From Sipunculus nudus (lineage: Eukaryota > Annelida > Sipuncula > Golfingiida > Sipunculidae), in NCBI GenBank assembly GCA_026874595.1, contig CM049314.1, forward strand, positions 4,872,229 to 4,936,228: a stretch of DNA of 64,000 nucleotides, written 5' to 3'. The stretch's first letter is position 1; each line of letters starts with the position of its first letter. Position numbers and translations under genes: made by a program. This document shows, piece after piece, positions 1 to 12,100 of this stretch. Under the pieces are notes generated by a model. It was not told the DNA's origin. It ran no database searches and worked only from the letters and a program-made list of their open reading frames with translations.

Positions 1-1514
1 AGAAATGCCAGTACATTGCAGTTTTCAAACTTTCAACCACCTGTTCGTAGTCAGACTTCAGTATTACCATTGAACCAGCCTGCCCAGACCTTGAGTCAAC
101 CAAATACTATAGGCCCTTTTACCAATAGAAATCTGCCACAAATTCAACAAGTTAACATTTCAGAAGCAAACAGAACAAACCAAACATTGCATCTATCAAA
201 TACATTGGGATCTTCATCAAATGGAAATTTATCACATTCTAGTCAAACAGAGGTTTCAACCAGGAACAGATTTGATAATACAAGGCTGTACACTAACACT
301 ACAGAGCAAGTTACCAATACAAATGTGATACTGGGACAACCTATCCTTCCATCAGCCACAAACAGATCTAATTGTACAAGGACAGACTCAAACACCACAG
401 CGCCAGTAACAGATAGAAGTTGGACATTCAATAGACCACAGCACAATTCATCTTCACACAGGACAGACTTTAACACCACAATGCCACTAACAACTGGAGG
501 TTCGAGATTCATTAGACCACAGGCCAGTTCATCGTCAAACAGATCAGCTATCATGAGACCACATTCTGATACACAAGAACCAGAGTCGTGTGGAAATTCA
601 ACAAATATTGATTCAGTAAGTAGTTCAAGCACACTTGTTTTCACAGGACTGGGCCATGCAAGGGCAGACTGCAACAGATTATCAACTAAAGAAAGAGCAC
701 GTCAAAACAGAGCAAGACGAAATCGAGAACGTAGAAAAAGAAAACGTAGAGAACGTAGGGAAATGGAGTTGAATAGATTTGTCTCGAATCGTAACACTCA
801 GGCAGTGAATGAATCAACTGCTAACAGGTCTGTGCATTCAGGACGAGATTCTAATATAACAGTGTCAGTTTCTGATAGAGATGAAACAAACAACAGGAGA
901 GCTCATTGGTCAACCATAAACAGAACTGATCTCACGAGGTATAACTCTGATTCTGCTAGATCAGCATCAAGTATGGTTGGTTCACACAATCAGTCAGGCC
1001 AAGCATCAAGGAATTCAGCATTTTCAGCACCACTGTCATTTGGAGGTGTTACACATACTCAGCAATTCCAGAGTTCAACCATACATAGGTCTGATTACAC
1101 AAGGTCACACTCAAGTGGAGATGAGACACACAATCAACCATCTCAAAGTTTGACCAGAAATGGTCCTGATTTAACCACTACAGCACCATTGTCTACAAGA
1201 AATTTGACAGCTGCTCAGCCAGTCCACACATCAACCATAAATAGACCTGATCAAATACTACCTAACATCAGAACTTCATGGATTCAAAATGAAGTGCACA
1301 CTCGGCCATTTTGTGGTTCTTCCACAAACACACGTAGCCTGACAAGGCCTCCTTTTAACAGTATAGGGACAGGATGTAGTAGAAATGTGACACATACTCA
1401 GCCACCCCCATGGTCAAGTGTAAACAGAAATAATTATGGAGCACCAGCATCCAGATTTGGGACATACAATCCACCTACCCTGCAATATCCTAGAGACAGA
1501 TACAGATGGAACAG
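1..1514 (+). CDS. Gene A, internal exon (5' end outside window), Ser/Asn/Thr/Arg-rich protein
   Basis: Open in frame 1 from the first base to a donor AACAG|GTGAGT, about 504 codons; the frame would stop three bases after the donor, so splicing is expected. Composition is strongly biased to S, N, T and R with few hydrophobics, so it is probably disordered. About two-fifths of the way in lies a dense basic block (RERRKRKRRERR, near base 730-760) that looks like a nuclear localisation or nucleic-acid-binding patch. The second half holds loose repeats of the type STINR-D-TR and THTQP. The exon leaves two bases (AG) of a codon, which match the one base at the start of the exon at 7901. I do not recognise the family. 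No start codon is assigned because the exon continues upstream of the window. Confidence 0.72.
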
Positions 1515-2639
1515 GTGAGTTCTCACAGTAAATGATTTCATTTCAGGACAAGGAGATACTCTTTTTATAGAGTTTTAATTTTTTTAGGACAGGTCCATGG
1601 CCTGTTGGTGGCACTGTCTGTTGAATGAGGATGAAGGTATCCATACGAGATAATTGATATTTATTGTTGTATCCCCTGACAAACTTGGGGATAGTATGGT
1701 TTAAGGACGGTCATGCCAACACCTCAAAAAATTTGTTTTTGATGTGATAACTGGAGAAAGATTTCAATGATCTTTACCAAACTTGACATGTCCATAGATA
1801 TGGGTGAGAGGACTAAGCCTTTTCAAGATGGGTCATGACCTTTACTGAATGACCTTGAAAAGGTCCATTTTGGGGGGAAAATCGCACAAATTCTTAAATA
1901 TCTCAAGAAATATTGCATTGATTGATCCAAAAATCAAAGTGACTGAAGATCTTGATAGTGTTGTCATATGTTTGAAACTAATGGTGCCACCTATTATCCT
2001 TTCTTGTTTTTGTGCCATTCATACCTCAATCATTGCCACTTGTCAGTTCTGTGAGCAAGTCAAAAACTAATGGACAGATGTTTTCATTTTATGCATATAC
2101 ATAGGTATGGGTTATTGAATGATGTATATTCGAATTAGGGTCATGACCTTTCCTATGAGAGGGACCTTGACCTGGAATATTGCCATACATGGTGAAAAAT
2201 CACAAAAAAATCATAAATATCTCAATAAGGGTATGCATGAATTGGTCCAAAAATCAAATTGACTGAAGATCTTGGACAGCTTTGTCTTCTGAGAAAGACA
2301 GGTGGCGCCACCTCCTGTCTTTTTCTGGTTTAGCACCTTCAAATACACAGTCATTGTCACTTGACAGTACTGTGAGCATTTGAAGTAAAAAACCAATGGA
2401 CAGATTGGGCTAAAATTATGCATGTCCATTGATTCCATTGAAAACCTTCAATATCTTGATAATTAATGCATGGATTGTCATGAATCTTGGCTTGAATATT
2501 GAGCATGACTAGTTTGGCAGTTCCTGAAAAGTGGTGGCGCCACCTGAATTTTTTGTTATTTTAACAAATATTGTTTCTTTTTTTTTTACTATAAAATGAC
2601 AACAGGCATGTCATTTTCTTAGCTGGGATTGCATCTAGT

Positions 2640-3760
2640 GTCCCAAAACCTGGTGTGTTATTGATCACAAGTGGATGCCCTTTAGTAATCACCCTGTCTT
2701 TTTGTCTGTTTTTCTGTCTGTCTGTCCATCTGTCTGTCCTTCCATCCATACACACAAATTTGTTTCCAGTTGGTAACTACAGGTTGGATTGACACATGGA
2801 TTTCAAACTTGACTTTAATATGGCCCACCACTAAAGCAAGACCCTATATGATTTTTGGGTCATGAGATCAAAGGTCAAGGTCACAGGACTGACTTATTTA
2901 AAAAAGATTATGGCTGCATTTTAAGCCAAGCTTTTCATCCCAAACTTTCCATCTTGCACATTTAGCTGACTTGCCAGTATGGGGAGAGCATAAATGAATT
3001 TGGAGTCACAAGGTCAAAGGTCAAGGTCACAGGGGCCATCTGTAAACAAATTAGATTCTAGATAATAACTAGTTTGACATATTGGTTTCAGACTTAACCT
3101 ATATATGGCTCACCACTAAAGTGAGAATTGTGTTGTTTTAGGGTTCAAAGGTCAAGGTCACAGGACCCATTTCTTTAAAAAGAATGGGTGTGCATTTCAA
3201 GCCAAACTTTTCATCGCATACCTTCCACTTTCAAGATATTGCTAACCTGCCAAAAGGAGAAGATTCTATTCAATTTTGGGGTCCAAAGGTCAAGGTCAAA
3301 GGGCCCACCCATTCACAAATTAGTTTCAGATGATAATTCTGCTCTGGATAGACAGATTGACTTCAAACTTGATTTATTAATTACCCATGACTTAAGTAAA
3401 TTCATTTTGATTTTTAGGGTCCAGAGATCAAAGTTGAAGGTCACAGGGGCCACATCTTTAAAAAGATTGTGGATGCACTGTAAATCAAACATTTCATCCC
3501 AAACTTTCCATCTTTCACACATGGCTTACTTGCCCAAAGTGAGGAAATCTGTAGATTTTGAGGTTACCTGGTCACAGGTCAAGGTCACTTTTTAAAAGAT
3601 TGTTAAAATAATCTAAATGCTGCAAGTTCAAGGATAATAAGTTTTCTTTGGTCATTGGTTAAGGTCACAGGACTGTCATTCTGAAAAAAATTCTCTTTAA
3701 AAATATCCTTATAGACAAATATAGCTGAGCGTCGAGCCAAGTGGGTCCCTTGTTTAGGAA
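2640..3760 (+). repeat. Dispersed repeat rich in AGGTCA half-sites, copy 1
   Basis: Contains about six diverged sub-units of the form 'AAGGTCAAGGTCACAGG ... TTTCATCCCAAACTTTCCATC', ending near 3755 with the element tail GTGGGTCCCTTGTT. Several sub-units carry directly repeated AGGTCA; at 3011-3029 there are three in a row (spacing 1, then 0). A second copy of the family lies at about 37850-38720. No coding capacity. Confidence 0.6.
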
Positions 3761-4549
3761 TGATCTGCCTTATTGGCCTGAAATAGACTCGCATTCAAGA
3801 CTGTTGGCACCATCTGCAATCGTTTTCGTGTGGCTTGCATCCATTTATTTGTTTTAGGTCAAAATTGCTCATATTTCAGGAGTCATTCAATGTGTTGGTC
3901 TGAAATTTGGCATGTACATCCTCCTTGGGGAGTTTTCTCTTAAAGCAGACAGGTGGCACCACCAACCTTACTGTTTTCATATTGATCAAAGTGTTTCATC
4001 AGTTCCTGTAAACTGGTGGGGTCACCTGTATTTTCTCAATTTTTAGGCATTTTTACTCTATTTATGCGACCTTCAAATGAATTGTTCATCCGTTTACACA
4101 GAACAAACTGTAACTTCTGAACCTAGAATCTTCTGATTTGACATCCAGGGAGACTTATAAGAAATTGAGTCCCTGTTACCCATATTCTCTGAGCTCGTAA
4201 GTACCCCTGAGAATTAAAAAAAAAAAAAAATTGATACAAAAGCTCCAGTATCTGAATAACTAATGCCTTGATAGCCATGATTCTTTGGATACTTATTGAA
4301 CATGGAGTGTTTCATCAGTTTCTGCAGACTAGTGGCACTAACTGTATTTTTTTTCAATTTTTATGCATTTTTTTTATATATGAGATCTTCAAATGAAGTA
4401 GTCATCTGTCCAAAAGCCCACTCTAGCCCATTTCAAAGGACTATTCACAAAATTCATGATTTTATTTTGCTCTCTGGCAGTCATTTAGCTCATTGTTCAA
4501 TGTTTCTTGAATTCAGCTGAGTGTCATGGCCCATTGGCCGCTAGTTTAT

Positions 4550-4985
4550 TTATCTTAGATATTATAATTCTTACCCTACCTGGAGAGATAAGAATTCTAT
4601 AAAGTATAAATCTCCCTGGAAAGATGAAAATTCCTATTTTCTTGGAATTCTGATTCTTTAAGGAGAAGTGAGAATTTTTCTTTATTTCTTGAGGGATGAC
4701 ATTTCTTATTTTTCTGGGACAGATGGTAATTCTAATTTCTATTGGAGAGATGAGACTTTTAATTCTTCAATGAGAGACGCTGATGTTAATTTTCCCTTGA
4801 GGAATTAGGAATTCAATTCATTCTGGATATATGAGAATTCTAATTTTTCCTGGAGAGATGAACATTTATAACTATTTTGGAGAATAGAGATTAGTGATTC
4901 TTCCTTGGACAACAAAAGAGATTCTTGTTTATTCTTTAAGAAGGAGAATTCTTATTCTGCTGTGAACAATACATATTCTGGTTAT
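4550..4985 (+). repeat. Degenerate minisatellite, GAGAGATGAGAATTCT type
   Basis: Roughly 45-60 base imperfect units such as TGGAGAGATGAGAATTCTAA followed by a T-rich run recur about eight times. Variation between units is high, so the array is old. No open frame of interest. Confidence 0.5.
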
Positions 4986-4989
4986 TTTT

Positions 4990-7595
4990 AGCTCAGCTGA
5001 CTATATATCATCTGAGAGCAGTCGTGGTCCGTTGTCCGTCCGTCAGGCTGTCCGTCCGGATGTCCGTTGTAAGACTGGCATATTTTGACACCATTGGACC
5101 TATGAATCTGAAATTCGGCATACAGTTAGATGTCCCAAAAATCTGCCGAAAATTGGGTCAATAGGACTTCGTTCCTTCGAGATAATATGGAATAACCTAA
5201 AATTTTATAAGAAATCTATTTTCACATTTCAGGACTGCCTAATATCTAAACCACTCATATTGTTTTCTTCATATTTACCATAAATATTCCTCTATATAGT
5301 TCCTATGTACATGCCAGGAATTAAGTCAGTATTATTTAATTTGAAAAAGTTATGGGCCCAAACATAATGGACTTTGTAAAAAAAATCAGGAAAGATGTTG
5401 GTCTCTTAGGACCAAAAGTGTTAAAGGTACGGAATTTTTTTCAGTAATACAACATTAATTAATCGAAATTTGATTGTATACCAAAAATTAGATTGAAATC
5501 TGTTAATTTTTTTTAAATATAGGCTAAAATATAAAATTGGTACCATTAATTTTGCCCAAGTTTGACCATGGCATGTTTTTTTCCTGTAACTGCTGTGGAT
5601 TTAATTTTCAAAGCATGTTTTTGTTACCATTTCAACTGTTAACACCAAAAATTTGAAACCAGTTAATCAAATACTGTAGATTTTATTCAAGTTTTCAAGC
5701 TCCATGTCACATCAAGCTAGTGTTATGCAGTTTGCTAGAGCTCAGCTCCCCAGCTTCAGCTCTAAGTTCCTTAAATTTGGCATACAGTTAGATGTCTCAA
5801 AAATATCATACCGTACCAAGAATTTGATCACTAGGACTTAATTCCTTCGAGATATTAATGAAAACTTCATTTTTCCATTAAAAACCCATTGTTACACTGT
5901 AAGACTGCCTAATATCAAAACCACTGATCTGACTTTGATCATATATAATATACATATTTTTCTATACATTCGCTATGCACATGCCAGAAATGATGTCAGT
6001 ATTGCGTAATTGTTTTAATTATGGGCCCAAACATAATGCACTTTTTAAAAAATCTAGAAATATATTTACTCCCTTAACAAGAGGATGGCTGAATCTAGAG
6101 ATTTTTTGTCAGGGATGTAACATTATTTAATCAAGATTCAATTGAATACCCAAAATTAGTTCTGAATTTTTTCAAATTTTATAAGTTATTAGTATAAATA
6201 TAAAATTAGTATCTTAAATTTTGCCCAACTTTGACCATGGCACGTTTGTTTCCTGAGAGCACTGTTGATATAATTTTCATATCATGAACACATAAGGATT
6301 TCATCTTTATAGTTTAGAAAGCTGAAAGAAATAGGCCAAATAATGAAGCTTTTATTAATGTTTTTATGAGACCATGTCAGACCCAGGCTCAATCCAGCCC
6401 CTCTTCAGTCACATGTATGTTGACTTTGTTGACCTTTCATTAGATTATGCAAGCTTGAGGCGAGGCATACACTGGGGCAGCCAGGCAGCTAATGCCCAGC
6501 CACAGTTGATCCAGGTGTCCCACCCAACTCATCTAGCAATTGTTTTGGAAAAAAACATAACAATAAACAATAAATTAATAATTTTATATTGTTTTTTTTT
6601 TAAATAACAAATTAAAGAAAAATTAATAGAAAAGGAATTTGTTTGTTGATCAGTAACAGAAAATTAACTTGCAGTTACTGATGATGTAAGAATCTTGTAT
6701 GGATGGATAGAATGTCAATGTCAATGTTATTCCAAATAACACCATGTAGACACCTATGGTATTTTCAGTTAAATTTTAATGATAAAAAATAAATCCTATT
6801 ATTCATTACTAATCATTAGGGATCATATGAAGGAAATTAATGATAGACAAAGATGTAGTTGATAATATTAATCTAGATTCCTGCTGTGTCTAGTGTGTAG
6901 ATTGATGTGAAAGTAGTCCAAAGTGAATATATTACATTTATTTTTTTTTAATATAAATAAAAGCCATAAAACCAGGTACTTATGATCATTATTTGAATTT
7001 GTGAATTTCGTATATTCTGGATTCTCAACATCATTGTTTGGCTAAAACTGTGTAAATACTAGACATGGTGCAAAAGCTTTGCTGATGTATTTGAATACGA
7101 ATATGAATATGTACTGCATTAAAAAATTTTATTGCATAAGCATGGGAATTCAGGTTAAAATGAAAGTATTTGAATACCAGTGCATTCATGAATATATTCT
7201 ATAATATTATTTTAATAATCATTTCAGTTATATTTATTTTAAAAAAATCATATGATTTTCTTATTATTTTCTTTAATAAAAATTATATTGGCACAATATT
7301 TGGTATTAAATTTTAATAAATAGTTAAATTCTTTTATTATATGTGCTGCTAATAAGTTATATGGCCAAAGTCAAAATCTGTGTGACAATAGCACTCCATT
7401 TGTTAATAAAATAAATGAAATCAATCCTCTTCCCTGGCTCCAAAGATACTATCCAAATCATACATATGCTAAACACCAACAACTCATAAAAAAGCTTATA
7501 TTTATTACCACACAAAACCAGCATCTGCCTCATTCCCAAATCATATTTTTTTTCATATATAACAGCTGAGCGCCATGACCCATGGGTCCCTTGTT
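4990..7595 (+). mobile_element. Non-autonomous element with GCTCAGCTGAC / GTCAGCTGAGC-type ends, copy 1
   Basis: Starts TTTTTAGCTCAGCTGACT and ends CAGCTGAGCGCCATGACCCATGGGTCCCTTGTT. The inner ends are inverted repeats of about 9-11 bases, and the 3' end carries a near-perfect palindrome around CCATGG followed by CTTGTT. Internally two copies of an approximately 600-base module (about 5097-5690 and 5767-6330; core GACTTCGTTCCTTCGAGATA) lie in tandem. The right part (6400-7560) is AT-rich with no recognised content. No transposase frame is visible. Confidence 0.5.
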
Positions 7596-7900
7596 TTAGA
7601 AAGAATTCTGCTGATCCTCATTTTTTTGGAAAAGCCAACATCAAAGTTTTTGGAAATGTTTGCACATTGAGGAACTCTGAAATGCAATGATGCACAAGAT
7701 TTAGGAACCTCTAAATTAAGACATGTATAATATCAGAACAAGAATTTTTTTGATAATATTACTAACTTTTTATATTCTTGTACACTTAGAAGAATCTAAT
7801 TAGTAATTTTTCAAAGGATGTGTGAGAGATTACTAGTTCTCTGTGAGAAAAAAATGCATAATAATTTAAAAAAAAATTATTTTGTTATTTCCATATTCAG

Positions 7901-8012
7901 AAACAACCAAAACAATGGAAGTTCAAATTCTCGCTATGTATGGACTCGAGAGGGTGCCAACAGACATTCTGATTGTTCAAACACAACGTCTGGCAGTAAC
8001 CGGGAGAACCAG
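7901..8012 (+). CDS. Gene A, second visible exon
   Basis: A 112-base exon with acceptor TATTCAG|A and donor CCAG|GTATGT. It begins with the last base of a split codon, completing AG|A (Arg) from the exon ending at 1514, then reads NNQNNGSSNSRYVW and on to SGSNRENQ, ending on a full codon (phase 0). The N, S and R bias continues that of the upstream exon, which supports the join. The next exon must start in phase 0, which fits both the acidic-motif exon at 19314 and the possible exon at 8178. Confidence 0.65.
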
Positions 8013-9195
8013 GTATGTATTGTGTAGCCAGGCAGCACATCAAACTACAGGCTGAGGCAAACATAGCTTTTAAATTTTTTTTTTTAAAAAGTAGAATATA
8101 TTTAATACAAAAATAATTGTGAGTTTTTTTTTTCTAGAGCACTTACTCGTTTTATTTCGCTCATTTACCTTTAGCAGGCCTTATCAGATTATGGGCTGAA
8201 GCTGCCCGTGACAAACACCACTCAGTTAGGGCTCCCTACAAGCCAAAATGAGGACCGCCCTGCAAGATCAGGCCACGCTTTATAACCGGTGATCTGTATA
8301 CATTCAGCAGGCAGACCTCAGGCAGAAATCTCCAATACATGCAGAACAATATACAATATATTTGGTTATTACGGAATATTTCACACACATGGTAGGTGTC
8401 ATTGGAGAAATAAGAAACTTCTTAAAAGGTCTAGTGGGTTTATTTTAAGTGACACGATACTTGTAAGCAATGAGGCATTGTAAAAAATGATGAAAATATT
8501 TGCATCCTCATGGGGCCTTATAATGCGATCCTCAAAGTTAGATGTCCAGGCACTCTGGCAGGCCAGTGATTTGGCCATAATGTCAGAGGGCCGATCTGGC
8601 ACTAGGGCTGAAGCAAACATACCTATTTTAACCGTTCTTAAAGAAGAATATGTTAAAAACAAAATGATGAGGAGGTCAAAACAAAATGATGAAAAACTTT
8701 TAGTAAGAAAGGGTACAAATATATGCCCTGCTAATGTGATTTCATTAATATTAATATATGTAATTAAACATCAACGTAGAATCTGGTTTGTGTAATGGCA
8801 GTCATTGTGAGAGCCAAGCTGGTCTGGCCAAGCTTTAGCTGTGATATTCATCTGAAATGATACATTCTGGTTCACATTGTTAGTTAAAAAAATACGCACT
8901 AGGTGGCTCTAACAGATAATTCACTCAGTATCAAGGAACTGCATCTGATGAGAGGCAGATACACAGTGACAACAGCGCCACCTGTTCATTACATAGCCCC
9001 CTTTAGCACCTGACCATATACAGTTATGATGCTTTATAACTTGCCATTAGCAGTGAACTATTTTACCACCCATCATGTGGCATTCTTCATGGTTAGATGG
9101 TTAAGGGAAAAACAGGATATAAGAGCTGAAACACATGCACAGTTTAAGTCTTAATAAGCAAGTTACAATTTATGTACAGGTTAAATGCTGTATTT
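8013..9195 (+). other. Intron stretch before the array
   Basis: Apart from the possible exon at 8178, the only thing recognised is a dispersed repeat at about 8476-8620 (ATATTTGCATCCTCATGGGG and downstream), which has a diverged copy at about 59966-60070. The rest is AT-rich sequence in which I see nothing. Confidence 0.5.
8178..8285 (+). CDS. Possible alternative terminal exon of gene A
   Basis: A good acceptor (pyrimidine-rich tract then TTTAGCAG|G) is followed by a phase-0 frame of 35 codons starting ALSDYGLKLPVTNTT and ending at TAA at 8283-8285. The phase matches the donor at 8012. No convincing donor precedes the stop, so if used it would end the protein before the acidic-motif exon. 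Base composition is richer in G+C than the flanks. Its content resembles the gene C exon at 58343 only faintly (short Leu, Thr and Ser-Gly positions). It could be a relic of an equivalent exon. Transcript evidence is needed. Confidence 0.3.
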   Translation, partial: ALSDYGLKLPVTNTTQLGLPTSQNEDRPARSGHAL

Positions 9196-12100
9196 CAGGA
9201 GATCTGATCAGTCAGATGATGACTGTAATGTATGTACATTGTAGGTTGATAATGTGTCACCTGAGACCTGCAGGAGGAGATCTGATCAGTCAGATGATGA
9301 CTGTAATGTATGTACATTGTAGGTTCATAATGTGTCACCTGAGACCTGCGGGAGGAGGTCTGACCATTCAGATGATGACTGTAATGTATGTACATTGTAG
9401 GTTGATAATGTGTCACCTTAGACCTGCAGGAGGAGGTCTGATCAGTCAGATGATGACTGTAATGTATGTACATTGTAGGTTGATAATGTGTCACCTTAGA
9501 CCTGCAGGAGGAGGTCTGATCAGTCAGATGATGACTGTAATGTATGTACATTGTAGGTTGATAATGTGTCACCTGAGACCTGCAGGAGGAGGTCTGATCA
9601 GTCAGATGATGACTGTAATGTATGTACATTGTAGGTTGATAATGTGTCACCTGAGACCTGCAGGAGGAGGTCTGATCAGTCAGATGATGACTGTAATGTA
9701 TGTACATTGTAGGTTGATAATGTGTCACCTGAGACCTGCAGGAGGAGATCTGATCAGTCAGATGATGACTGTAATGTATGTACATTGTAGGTTGATAATG
9801 TGTCACCTGAGACCTGCAGGAGGAGGTCTGATCAGTCAGATGATGACTGTAATGTATGTACATTGTAGGTTGATAATGTGTCACCTGAGACCCGCAGGAG
9901 GAGATCTGATCAGTCAGATGATGACTGTAATGTATGTACATTGTAGGTTGATAATGTGTCACCTGAGACCCACAGGAGGAGGTCTGATCAGTCAGATGAT
10001 GACTGTAATGTATGTACATTGTAGGTTGATAATGTGTCACCTGAGACCTGCAGGAGGAGGTCTGATAAGTCAGATTATGACTGTAATGTATGTACATTGT
10101 AGGTTGATAATGTGTCACCTGAGACCTGCAGGAGGAGATCTGATCAGTCAGATGATGACTGTAATGTGTGTACATTGTAGGTTGATAATGTGTCACCTGA
10201 GACCTGCAGGAGGAGGTCTGATCAGTCAGATGATGACTGTAATGTCTGTACATTGTAGGTTGATAATGTGTCACCTGAGACCCGCAGGAGGAGATCTGAT
10301 CAGTCAGATGATGACTGTAATGTATGTACATTGTAGGTTGATAATGTGTCACCTGAGACCCGCAGGAGGAGATCTGATCAGTCAGATGATGACTGTAATG
10401 TATGTACATTGTAGGTTGATAATGTGTCACCTGAGACCCGCAGGAGGAGATCTGATCAGTCAGATGATGACTGTAATGTATGTACATTGTAGGTTGATAA
10501 TGTGTCACCTGAGACCTGCAGGAGGAGGTCTGATCAGTCAGATGATGACTGTAATGTATGTACATTATAGGTTGATAATGTGTCACCTGAGACCTGCAGG
10601 AGGAGGTCTGATCAGTCAGATGATGACCGCATGTATGTACATTGTAGGTTGATAATGTGTCACCTGAGACCTGCAGGAGGAGGTCTGATCAGTCAGATGA
10701 TGACTGTAATGTATGTACATTGTAGGTTGATAATGTGTCACCTGAGACCTGCAGGAGGAGGTCTGATCAGTCAGATGATGACTGTAATGTATGTACATTG
10801 TAGGTTGATAATGTGTCACCTGAGACCTGCAGGATGAGATCTGATCAGTCAGATGATGACTGTAATGTATGTACATTGTAGGTTGATAATGTGTCACCTG
10901 AGACCTGCAGGATGAGATCTGATCAGCCAGATGATGACTGTAATGTATGTACATTGTAGGTTGATAATGTGTCACCTGAGACCTGCAGGAGGAGGTCTGA
11001 TCAGTCAGATGATGACTGTAATGTATGTACATTGTAGGTTGATAATGTGTCACCTGAGACCTGCAGGAGGAGGTCTGATCAGTCAGATGATGACTGTAAT
11101 GTATGTACATTGTAGGTTGATAATGTGTCACCTGAGACCTGCAGGAGGAGATCTGATCAGTCAGATGATGACTGTAATGTATGTACATTTTAGGTTGATA
11201 ATGTGTCACCTGAGACCTGCAGGAGGAGGTCTGATCAGTCAGATGATGACTGTAATGTATGTACATTGTAGGTTGATAATGTGTCACCTGAGACCTGCAG
11301 GAGGAGGTCTGATCAGTCAGATGATGACTGTAATGTATGTACATTGTAGGTTGATAATGTGTCACCTGAGACCTGCAGGAGGAGGTCTGATCAGTCAGAT
11401 GATGACTGTAATGTATGTACATTGTAGGTTGATAATGTGTCACCTGAGACCTGCAGGAAGAGATCTGATCAGTCAGATGATGACTGTAATGTATGTACAT
11501 TGTAGGTAGGTAATGTGCCACCTGAGACCTGCAGGATGAGATCTGATCAGTCAGATGATGACTGTAATGTATGTACATTGTAGGTTGATAATGTGCCACC
11601 TGAGACCTGCAGGAGGAGATCTGATCAGTCAGATGATGACTGTAATGTATGTACATTGTAGGTTGATAATGTGTCACCTGAGACCCCCAGGAGGAGGTCT
11701 GATCAGTCAGATGATGACTGTAATGTATGTACATTGTAGGTTGATAATGTGTCACCTGAGACCTGCAGGAGGAGGTCTGATCAGTCAGATGATGACTGTA
11801 ATGCATGTACATTGTAGGGTGATAATGTGTCACCTGAGACCTGCAGGAGGAGGTCTGATCAGTCAGATGATGACTGTAATGCATGTACATTGTAGGGTGA
11901 TAATGTGTCACCTGAGACCTGCAGGAGGAGGTCTGATCAGTCAGATGATGACTGTAATGTATGTACATTGTAGGTTGATAATGTGTCACCTGAGACCTGC
12001 AGCAGGAGGTCTGATCAGTCAGATGATGACTGTAATGTATGTACAATGTAGGGTGATAATGTGTCACCTGAGACCTGCAGGAGGAGGTCTGATCAGTCAG

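Larger units (their letters stand above)
1515..7900 (+). other. Gene A intron filled with dispersed repeats
   Basis: I see no further exon here. In order it holds: a repeat beginning near 1660 with the fold-back head TTGTATCCCC...GGGGATAGTA; a block rich in AGGTCA half-sites (2640-3760); diverged palindrome-bearing repeats (about 3900-4520); a degenerate minisatellite (4550-4985); and a 2.6-kb element with short inverted ends (4990-7595). Short open frames in the stretch have no codon structure or similarity that would support a gene. Confidence 0.6.

Noticed and set aside
243-674. Minus-strand open frame of 143 codons inside the first gene A exon
   Set aside because: Shadow of the biased coding frame on the plus strand; the plus frame continues open to the window edge and has a phase-matched splice.
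4990-7595. Helitron
   Set aside because: The 3' palindrome followed by CTTGTT recalls a Helitron hairpin, but there is no CTRR end and the copies have inverted ends, which Helitrons lack.
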